Assembly (NCBI GenBank): GCA_020433785.1
Contig: JAGRCC010000032.1
Location: forward strand, 1-6,663
Direction of reading: 5' to 3'
From: Anaerolineae bacterium
GTDB lineage: Bacteria > Chloroflexota > Anaerolineae > 4572-78 > J111
Length of the DNA stretch: 6,663 bases
Positions 1 to 5,502 of the stretch are shown piece after piece. The translations under genes were made by a program, and so were the position numbers. Numbering within the stretch: the stretch's first letter is position 1; each line of letters begins with the position of its first letter. The notes beneath the pieces are model-generated. The model was not told the DNA's origin and did no database searches. It saw only the letters and a list, made by a program, of their open reading frames with translations.

Positions 1-1770
1 GGTGAGATTACGTTTGACCGCAGCCCGGTGGGCCTGACCCACGTGGTCGAGAATCCCGGAGCGGCCACGCCCGATTTCTCGGACCAAGGCATCCTTGAAA
101 GTTTCGAGACCATGATTGCGTTTATGAAGGAGCGCTACGTCTTTAACACCTTCAATGACGTGGATTGGGATGCCTTAGCCGAGGCGGTGCGGCCCCAAGT
201 TGAGCAAGCCGACGCCGAGGGTAGTCTGGGTCGCTATGCCGTGGCGCTGCTCGACCTGGCACAAGCGGTGGGCGATGCCCACGTCTATGTCGATCCGAGC
301 CTTGTTTTAACCGACCCCGCGGAGAGGGCCGTCTGGAATGAATTTCAGGCGTTTGGCAGCGCCGGCGTGGGCGCGACGACCGTCGAACTGGACGATGGTC
401 GCATCATCGTTAACCAGGTGACGCCTGATGGCCCGGCGGACGCGGCGGGCTTGACCTTCGGCACCGAGGTGGTCAGCATTAACGGCCGGCCCGCGTCGGA
501 GGTACTGGTTGAGACATCCTACCCCTGGCCGAACTTCCCCGGTTCCCCGGAAGCGCGCCGTTTCACCCAGGCGACCTATCTCCTCAACGAACCCGCAGGT
601 ACCCAGGTGGAAGTGGGCTACATTCTGCCCGACACCACCGAGGTGATGACCACTACGTTCACCGCGGCTGAGTTGGAGCGGCCGCAAGCCCATCGAGGCA
701 TTATGCCGGTGGACTATAGCCTGGTTGACGGCTATGGCTATGTGACCTGGCCTGGCTTTACCCGCACGGGCATCTCAAGCCATATCTTTAGCGACTTCGT
801 TAAGCGGATGAACCAGCAGCAGATTCCGGGCATCATCCTCGATCTGCGCAGCAATGGCGGCGGCTCGGCGCTGCTTGAGTACGCCATGCTATCCTATCTC
901 TACAGCGCGGATGAACCGTTTACCTTTGCCGGCGAAACGAACTACCGCTTCAACACGGAGACCGGGGAGTTTATCAGCGACTTTAATGAGTTGACCTTAT
1001 CTGCGCCGGAAAACGCCACGGCCTATCCCGGCGAAGTGGTGGTGCTGGTTGACCAAGTGTGCGCCAGCGCCTGTGAGTTTATGAGCTACTATCTGCAATT
1101 TACGGAGCGCGCCACCGTCATCGGCCAATATGCCTCGACCGGGGCGGGCGGCAACACCAACCAGGTCATCTTGCCGGGCCACATCACGTTCAACTACACC
1201 GCCGGCACTAACCTGCTGGACGAAACCGGCCTGCCGACCTTCCAGGGCGTGGGCGTGGTGCCGGACGTGCGGGTGCCGGTCACCGAAGCGAGCGAACAGG
1301 CTAAGCTGGAAGGCGATGACCCGGTCTTGGATGCGGCAGTCACCTATCTGCACGAGCAGGAGTTAAAAGCGCTGGAGCTGGCGCCTAAGCCCTTCGCCGA
1401 GGGCCAGATCACGATGACCATTCCCCCCAATTGGGTGCCCAACGAGTCGATGACGAAGTACACCAGCCCCGACGATGAGTCGATCATCGCGGTCGCGCCG
1501 TACACCACCACCAACGACATCGAGCCTGACGCTATCGAACAACGGATCGATGAAGACGCCGAGAAAGTAGGCGAGTATAAAACCGATTTGGCGACGTGGT
1601 CAATCTATCATACGCCCTTTGGCGATCAAGCCGCGGCGGTCTTCGTAGCGACCATCGATGAGACGCCCTATGTCGGCGTGCTCATCGCCAAGGATGACGA
1701 CTTCCGGGATCTGTTGCAGCGCTACATCCTTGAGCCCGCGCTGGATTCGTTCGAAATCGTTGAGGAGTAA
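1..1770 (+). CDS. S41-family (C-terminal processing protease-like) peptidase with PDZ domain, 5'-partial
   Basis: The frame is open from base 1 to the TAA at 1768-1770, giving 589 visible residues; the start and any signal peptide lie upstream, and the GTG at 28 is only an internal Val codon. Order of parts: an N-terminal helical segment ending in a GDAHVYV motif (about 271-291), as seen before the core of many S41 enzymes; a PDZ-like domain (about 361-540, with PDGPADAAGL and VVSINGRP); the S41 core (about 715-1300), with ILDLRSNGGGS near 835-867 and the nucleophile motif VCASACEF, whose Ser codon is 1066-1068. A separate C-terminal domain follows (about 1393-1770). The family cleaves or processes proteins, usually outside the cytoplasm. 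The lysine that forms the Ser-Lys dyad in CtpA/Prc enzymes is not seen: the segment after GQYASTGAGG has none. It may belong to an S41 branch with different catalytic partners, or be weakly active. Family assignment is firm; substrate unknown. Confidence 0.9.
   Translation, partial: GEITFDRSPVGLTHVVENPGAATPDFSDQGILESFETMIAFMKERYVFNTFNDVDWDALAEAVRPQVEQADAEGSLGRYAVALLDLAQAVGDAHVYVDPSLVLTDPAERAVWNEFQAFGSAGVGATTVELDDGRIIVNQVTPDGPADAAGLTFGTEVVSINGRPASEVLVETSYPWPNFPGSPEARRFTQATYLLNEPAGTQVEVGYILPDTTEVMTTTFTAAELERPQAHRGIMPVDYSLVDGYGYVTWPGFTRTGISSHIFSDFVKRMNQQQIPGIILDLRSNGGGSALLEYAMLSYLYSADEPFTFAGETNYRFNTETGEFISDFNELTLSAPENATAYPGEVVVLVDQVCASACEFMSYYLQFTERATVIGQYASTGAGGNTNQVILPGHITFNYTAGTNLLDETGLPTFQGVGVVPDVRVPVTEASEQAKLEGDDPVLDAAVTYLHEQELKALELAPKPFAEGQITMTIPPNWVPNESMTKYTSPDDESIIAVAPYTTTNDIEPDAIEQRIDEDAEKVGEYKTDLATWSIYHTPFGDQAAAVFVATIDETPYVGVLIAKDDDFRDLLQRYILEPALDSFEIVEE
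361..540 (+). other. PDZ-like domain within the S41 peptidase
   Basis: The translation runs from GSAGVGATTV through GRIIVNQVTPDGPADAAGL to VVSINGRPASEVL. This is the pattern of PDZ domains inserted before the catalytic core of S41 proteases: a GVG strand, a V..V.PdgPA..AGL turn, then a strand with v.sInG. In CtpA/CtpB/Prc the PDZ domain binds substrate C-termini and gates the active site. The usual GD after AGL is GT here. Boundaries are approximate. Confidence 0.75.
1393..1770 (+). other. C-terminal accessory domain of the S41 peptidase, family uncertain
   Basis: After the catalytic core about 125 residues remain. They start with a strand-like QITMTIPPNWVP, then PDDESIIAVAP, a helix rich in acidic residues, two further strands (ATWSIYHTPFG, AAAVFVATIDET) and a final helix ending in LDSFEIVEE. 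The pattern (amphipathic strand with IPPNW, then a strand carrying a PDxE turn, then helix and paired strands) recalls small alpha/beta domains of the PsbP/DcrB/Mog1 type that cap some secreted enzymes. This is a fold-level guess from pattern alone; no family could be confirmed. Confidence 0.35.
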
Positions 1771-1825
1771 GGATCGCCGAGGGCTGGAAGCCCACGATTG
1801 GGTAGGTTTGAAACAGTGAGACCCG

Positions 1826-1864
1826 GTCTGGGGTCAGTCGGCGACTGGCCCGGACGTTCTTTTT
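1826..1864 (+). terminator. Intrinsic (Rho-independent) terminator after the S41 gene
   Basis: Bases 1831-1840 and 1842-1851 form ten continuous pairs around base 1841 (one G-T wobble); a real hairpin would open two or three of these to make a loop. After one bulged G at 1830, bases 1826-1829 pair with 1852-1855. The T-run TTCTTTTT at 1857-1864 follows directly. A GC-rich stem plus T-tract, 56 bases past the TAA at 1770, is the classical form. It separates the peptidase transcript from the carrier operon downstream. Confidence 0.75.
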
Positions 1865-1888
1865 AATGACTCCCGTTCCTCGGTCGTC

Positions 1889-2025
1889 TCCCCGTTGAGT
1901 GTTGGTGAGCTACCTGAATGTGAAGAACCGCAGATGAGCATAAAAACGCGGATAAAGATGAGAGGAAATCCGCGAATTTCGGTCAATCTGTGGTTCTAAG
2001 CCTGCACCAACACTCTAGCAGGGGA
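1889..2025. repeat. Nested palindromic intergenic element (REP/MITE-like)
   Basis: Four sets of complementary arms share one centre near 1960. Outermost: TCCCC 1889-1893 with GGGGA 2021-2025. Outer: GAGTGTTGGTG 1897-1907 with CACCAACACTC 2005-2015, 11 of 11. Middle: AGAACCGCAGAT 1924-1935 with ATCTGTGGTTCT 1986-1997, 12 pairs with one G-T. Inner: CGCGGAT 1947-1953 with ATCCGCG 1968-1974, 7 of 7, with a 14-base loop. The two spacers between middle and inner arms are both 11 bases and include a further AAA/TTT match (1942-1944 with 1977-1979). No open reading frame of note and no clear target duplication at the ends. The middle and inner arms (CCGCAGAT...GCGGAT...ATCCGCG...ATCTGTGG) resemble, from memory, a palindromic intergenic repeat common in environmental bacterial genomes. 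It could be a mobile non-autonomous element or give a structured RNA. Confidence 0.7.
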
Positions 2026-2042
2026 CTATTCCTTCCCCTTAT

Positions 2043-2082
2043 TGTCCTAATTCCATGACAAAACTGCCCCAAATTTAGGACA
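2043..2082. promoter_or_regulatory. Candidate operator: inverted repeat TGTCCTAA-N24-TTAGGACA
   Basis: TGTCCTAA at 2043-2050 and TTAGGACA at 2075-2082 are perfect reverse complements. Their centres are 32 bases apart, close to three helical turns, so two regulator subunits or dimers could bind the same face of the DNA. The right arm lies where the -35 region of the predicted carrier promoter would be, a position suited to an activator or repressor. No regulator gene is in the window and I do not recognise the motif. An 8-base arm pair can also arise by chance, so this is tentative. Confidence 0.4.
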
Positions 2083-2093
2083 GACAAGATGGC

Positions 2094-2099
2094 TACAAT
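2094..2099 (+). promoter_or_regulatory. Candidate -10 box (TACAAT) for the carrier operon
   Basis: TACAAT differs from the sigma-70 consensus TATAAT at one position. Transcription would start near 2106, leaving a leader of only about 10 bases before the ATG at 2117. At 17-base spacing the -35 position (2071-2076, AAATTT) does not match consensus, so this promoter would depend on an activator or a different sigma factor. A second possible box, TATCCT at 2104-2109 with CAGACA at 2081-2086, would start transcription almost exactly at the ATG. Neither is proven. Confidence 0.35.
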
Positions 2100-2116
2100 C
2101 TGGTATCCTGGTCAGG

Positions 2117-4999
2117 ATGACAGCTAAAACCACCAGCCAAAACCTAATCCAATCGATATTCAAAATTCGGCCCGGCGAAGGCGGCACGGTCGGGCTGCTG
2201 TTTGTCTACTACTTCCTGTTAATTAGCGGGAACGTGGTCGTTAGCCAAACGGTGAGCCGGGCCCTGTTCTTGAGCGCGCTGCCCAGAGACGCGATTCCTT
2301 ACCGCTATATCGGCGTGACGTTCGGCATTGTGCTGGGCGGCAGTCTGTACGCCAGGGTGGCCACGCGCTACCGCCGGGACCGGCTGATTATCGGCTCAAC
2401 CGGGGTGATGCTGGTGGGGGTGCTGCTGTTTCGCGCGCTTCTGGAAACTCCCTGGGCTAATAGCCTGGTGATCTTAGGCGGCATGTATGTTTACTTCGAG
2501 GTGGTGCAGGTCCTGGGGATCATCCAGTTTTGGACCCTGGCGGCTGAAATCTTGAACTCGCGCGAGGGCAAACGGCTATTTAGTTTGATTGCCGGGGGTG
2601 GGGCCATGGCTACCATCATCGGTGGGGCGGCGCTCAGCGTGATTGCGGGCTATGTTGCGCCTCAGAACCTTATCTTCTTCATCGCGCTGGCGCAAGTCGG
2701 CATCATGGCCAGCGCCGCGAGGCTGGGGCGCCAACACCGGGCGGTCTTGGCCGAGTTACTGGCTCAATCCCCAACCAGCGCTCAACCCCAAAGCGATTCC
2801 TTCGCCAAAACCATGCGTGAATTAAAGGGAGTGCCGCTATTTGGGTCATTAAGCGGCATCATCGTCATAATGACCCTGGTGGTCAACGTGGTCGATTACC
2901 AGTTTGATCTGGCGCTGCAGGCCACCTTCGCCGCGGATGCCGGCCGCATGTCGGCTTTTCTGGGCACCTATCTGTTCTGGACCGGGATTGGCAGCGCCGT
3001 TATGCAGTTCGTGGTCGCCAGCCGGGTGATGAAGCGCTTTGGGCTGCTGGTCGCGCTGCTGCTGGTGCCGGCCAGCTTTGCGTTGGGATCGTCGTTTATT
3101 CTGATTAGCAGCGGCGCGCTGTGGGCGGTGACGATGGCCCGCGCCTCCGGGGGCGTGTTTCAACATAGTATTAACGCGGCGGCCATCAATCTGCTGTATC
3201 TGCCCCTACTGGCCGATTTACGGGCCCGGGCCAAGGCTATCGTCGACGGCATTTTCAAGCCGGTCATTATCGGGGTGGGCGGGCTGTTATTTTTGGTGTT
3301 AGGCCACGTGCACGGCGTGAGCGTGGTGCCGTGGTCGCTGTTGGTGTTCGCCCTGATCGCCGGCTGGGTGGTGATTGTGCTCAGGGCGCGCCGGCAGTAC
3401 ACCGCCGCGCTGGCCGAGAATTTACAAAAGCGCTGCTTAGAGCTGGACTACGATGCCCTCGATGGGGCGGATGAGGCCACCGTCAAGGTCTTGGCCGCCA
3501 CCTTACAGCATCACGACGCGCTACAAGTTATTCACGCCCTCCACCTGATCGAGGCGGCGCCCCAAGTTGACTGGGACCCCCACGTGGCCCCACTTCTGGC
3601 CCACCCCGCGCCGGAGGTCAGGTTAACGGCCGTTCGCTACCTGGGCCGCGAGGGGAATACCGCTTATGCCCAACCCATCACGGCCCTGTTTCACGCGCCG
3701 GAGGAAGAGATGCGGGCCGCCGCTATTTTGGCTTACACTACCATCAACGGGTCTCAGGCCGTGCCCCTGATCATCCCCTTCCTGTTGGCGACCAGTCCCA
3801 CCGTGAAAGGGAGCGCCGTGGTGGGCTTGATTAAGTATGGCGGTCTTGACGGCGTGATGCATGCCGCCGAGCATCTCAAGCACATGCTGAGCAGTGAGCA
3901 GCCGGCCATGCGCGCCGAGGGGGCGCGGGTGCTGGGGGCGTTGCAAACGCAAAACTTCTATGAGCCGCTGATAGCCTTGTTTGATGATCAGGACATCGAG
4001 GTCCAAACCAACGCCATTCGCGCAGCCGGTGATCTCCGGTCGCCGGCGCTGGCGCCTTTCTTAATGGCCAAGCTTAACCAGCGGGCCACCAGCCCGGCGG
4101 CGGTCGAGGCGCTGGTGCGCTATGGGCCGGGGATTGAATCGCAATTAGGGGAAGTGTTGGCCTGTCATCACCAGGCGCATGATGTCCGCCGCCGTATCCC
4201 CGAGATCCTCGAACGGATTGGTACCCGGGCCGCTGCCGATATTCTCCTCGAACATCTGGCCGAGCCGGTCGAGACGGTTCGCACCTCGATCCTCAAGGCT
4301 CTGGCCGGGCTGCGGGCGGCCGGGGTCAACTTTACGATGGACGAAGAAGTCATTCAGCCGCGGCTCAACGCTGAGATCGGCCATTATTATTGGCTGTATG
4401 TATTGAATGAAGACCTGGGTTGTGAGGGGCGCGGCGAACTCCTGGACGAAACGCTCAAGGTTCGCCTGGACCAGGCCCTGGATCGTATCTTCTTCCTGCT
4501 GGCCCTGGTGTACCCCGTGCGAGAAATTCAGGCGGCGCGCCGGTCTTTGGCGGCCGAGCCCATCCGGCTGCGAGCCTATGCGATTGAGTTGATCGACAAT
4601 CTGGTTAATCGGGACACCAGGGAGCTATTAATCCCGCTGTTTGAGTCGCCCACGGCCACCATCTTGGACATGGCTCAAACACGGTTTGGCCTGGAACGGC
4701 GGTCGATGGCAGAGAGGCTTAAGGAATTGGCCGGCAGCGCCGATCCGTGGCTGCACGCCATCGCGATTCATCGCATTGGCGTGCTTGGGCTGGCGGAGCT
4801 GGCTAGCCCCGTGGCCGCAGCGCTCAACGACAGCGATGCGTTAGTCCGAGAGACCGCCCTGGAGGCCAAGCGCCATATCGCTACGGCCAATCTGTCCACG
4901 CCTAGTTTGGAAATACCGGCTCCTATTTATCCTGGCCGCCAAGCGGGTTGGCACGCTGGGGAACTGTTGCCACATTTGGGAGGCTTAGCAACCGCATGA
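2117..4999 (+). CDS. NTT/MFS-like membrane carrier fused to a HEAT-repeat domain
   Basis: 960 residues. Residues 24 to about 422 contain roughly twelve hydrophobic segments. The stretch 138-170 (FWTLAAEILNSREGKRLF then a Gly-rich helix) and 361-389 (YLPLLADLRARAKAIVDGIF) match the pattern of Tlc/NTT ATP:ADP-exchange-type carriers (W....ei.n...gkr.f; y.PL...lr..aKa..D). Residues about 486-731 are tandem HEAT-type helix pairs (for example PEVRLTAVRYLG, EMRAAAILAY, IEVQTNAIRAAGDL), then a helical region and another HEAT-like stretch at about 865-930. The protein is thus a polytopic carrier with a large C-terminal scaffold, probably cytoplasmic. From memory, NTT homologues with HEAT and cyclic-nucleotide-binding domains occur in free-living bacteria; their substrates are mostly unknown, and nucleotide transport should not be assumed. 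The ATG at 2117 has no usable Shine-Dalgarno (AGG abuts it) but begins a natural short N-terminus before helix 1. The stop overlaps the next gene by ATGA. Confidence 0.8.
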   Translation: MTAKTTSQNLIQSIFKIRPGEGGTVGLLFVYYFLLISGNVVVSQTVSRALFLSALPRDAIPYRYIGVTFGIVLGGSLYARVATRYRRDRLIIGSTGVMLVGVLLFRALLETPWANSLVILGGMYVYFEVVQVLGIIQFWTLAAEILNSREGKRLFSLIAGGGAMATIIGGAALSVIAGYVAPQNLIFFIALAQVGIMASAARLGRQHRAVLAELLAQSPTSAQPQSDSFAKTMRELKGVPLFGSLSGIIVIMTLVVNVVDYQFDLALQATFAADAGRMSAFLGTYLFWTGIGSAVMQFVVASRVMKRFGLLVALLLVPASFALGSSFILISSGALWAVTMARASGGVFQHSINAAAINLLYLPLLADLRARAKAIVDGIFKPVIIGVGGLLFLVLGHVHGVSVVPWSLLVFALIAGWVVIVLRARRQYTAALAENLQKRCLELDYDALDGADEATVKVLAATLQHHDALQVIHALHLIEAAPQVDWDPHVAPLLAHPAPEVRLTAVRYLGREGNTAYAQPITALFHAPEEEMRAAAILAYTTINGSQAVPLIIPFLLATSPTVKGSAVVGLIKYGGLDGVMHAAEHLKHMLSSEQPAMRAEGARVLGALQTQNFYEPLIALFDDQDIEVQTNAIRAAGDLRSPALAPFLMAKLNQRATSPAAVEALVRYGPGIESQLGEVLACHHQAHDVRRRIPEILERIGTRAAADILLEHLAEPVETVRTSILKALAGLRAAGVNFTMDEEVIQPRLNAEIGHYYWLYVLNEDLGCEGRGELLDETLKVRLDQALDRIFFLLALVYPVREIQAARRSLAAEPIRLRAYAIELIDNLVNRDTRELLIPLFESPTATILDMAQTRFGLERRSMAERLKELAGSADPWLHAIAIHRIGVLGLAELASPVAAALNDSDALVRETALEAKRHIATANLSTPSLEIPAPIYPGRQAGWHAGELLPHLGGLATA
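3464..4906 (+). other. HEAT-repeat C-terminal half of the carrier
   Basis: Helix-turn-helix units recur about every 30 residues. Visible units lie near residues 486-510, 520-542, 547-570, 586-607, 614-640, 645-668, 680-702 and 707-731, many with the D/E-x-x-V-R-x-x-A-x-x-A-L-G pattern of HEAT/PBS-lyase-type repeats. A less regular helical part follows (about 735-860), then a final unit near 865-930 (DPWLHAIAIHRIGVLG, then DALVRETALEAK). Such repeats form a curved scaffold for protein binding. The partner is unknown; the coupled downstream protein is the obvious candidate. Confidence 0.7.
4978..4983 (+). promoter_or_regulatory. Shine-Dalgarno-like GGGAGG before the CNB-fold gene
   Basis: GGGAGG lies inside the end of the carrier gene, 12 bases before the ATG at 4996 and 18 before the ATG at 5002. 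The spacing is longer than ideal but favours 4996, which also forms the ATGA overlap with the upstream stop. Terminating ribosomes could re-initiate here. Confidence 0.4.
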
Positions 5000-5493
5000 C
5001 CATGTCAACCATTGAGAAAGTGCTGTTTCTAAAAAGTGTGCCCTTGTTCGAGCAGCTCTACAGCGAGGAGTTAGTGGGGGTAGCCCGGATTGCTCACCAG
5101 GTCCAGATCGAGGCTGACCAGACGTTTGTCCAAGAGGGCGGCCGCGGCGATGCGCTGTTTATCATCGTTGCCGGTAAAGCCAATGTGGTCATCAACCATG
5201 TGGGGAAAGTGTCTCAGGTTGGGCCGAAGAGCACCATTGGCGATATCGCCATTGTGGCCGAGGGGCCGCACAAATCCAGTTATGTTTCAACCACTGCCAT
5301 CACCGCGCTTAGAATTGACCGGGATGATTTTTGGGCGTTAATGAACGAGCAACCCAAGGTGGCCTGTGGCGTGATCAAGGTGCTGGTGCATCATCTCAAC
5401 GTGGTTATTGACAAGCTGCAAATGCAGCAGCCCAGTCGCCGGGGGCTGACTAACGTGCCGCTCGATATCTGGAACGCGCTTGATCAATTGTAG
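4996..5493 (+). CDS. Cyclic-nucleotide-binding-fold (CNB/CAP_ED) protein with degenerate phosphate cassette
   Basis: 165 residues from the ATG at 4996, which overlaps the carrier stop as ATGA; a TTG at 4948 and the ATG at 5002 are alternatives. The sequence starts with the classic CNB entry motif VLFLKSVPLFEQL (residues 9-21), then QTFVQEGGRGDALFIIVAGKANV, the beta-roll with its GD turn. The phosphate-binding cassette reads IGDIAIVAEGPHKSS at about residues 81-95. The usual FGE is IGD, and the arginine that holds the cyclic phosphate is replaced by His/Lys (P91-H92-K93). A C-helix (VACGVIKVLVHHLNVVIDKL) and a short tail follow. There is no DNA-binding helix-turn-helix, so it is not a CRP/FNR-type regulator, and no membrane segment. 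The overlap with the carrier gene suggests a regulatory subunit of that carrier, perhaps docking on its HEAT part. Fold is secure; ligand binding is doubtful. Confidence 0.85.
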   Translation: MTMSTIEKVLFLKSVPLFEQLYSEELVGVARIAHQVQIEADQTFVQEGGRGDALFIIVAGKANVVINHVGKVSQVGPKSTIGDIAIVAEGPHKSSYVSTTAITALRIDRDDFWALMNEQPKVACGVIKVLVHHLNVVIDKLQMQQPSRRGLTNVPLDIWNALDQL

Positions 5494-5502
5494 GCAGTCC
5501 CT

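Noticed and set aside
28..30. GTG as start of the S41 peptidase
   Set aside because: The frame is open to base 1 with protein-like sequence (ITFDRSP) and there is no ribosome binding site, so the gene runs in from the left.
307..693. Minus-strand open frame of 128 codons inside the peptidase gene
   Set aside because: Composition is Arg/Gly/His-rich, typical of an antisense shadow of GC-rich coding DNA, with no recognisable motif. The same applies to the minus-strand frames at 997-1353, 2849-3166 and 3623-4006.
1781..1793. Small hairpin GGGCT-GGA-AGCCC just after the peptidase stop
   Set aside because: Only five pairs and no following T-run; the much stronger terminator at 1826-1864 accounts for termination.
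1771..2116. Small protein, tRNA or CRISPR array in the intergenic region
   Set aside because: The longest ATG frame noticed there is about 10 codons (from 1866); there is no cloverleaf and no regularly spaced direct repeat. The complementary arms are palindromic rather than array-like.
4948..4950. TTG as start of the CNB-fold gene
   Set aside because: It would add 16 residues unlike the family (MARWGTVATFGRLSNR) inside the carrier gene. The ATG at 4996 forms the ATGA overlap and sits after GGGAGG.
5480..5487. Palindrome TTGATCAA near the end of the CNB-fold gene
   Set aside because: An 8-base palindrome inside coding sequence is expected by chance and has no matching partner.
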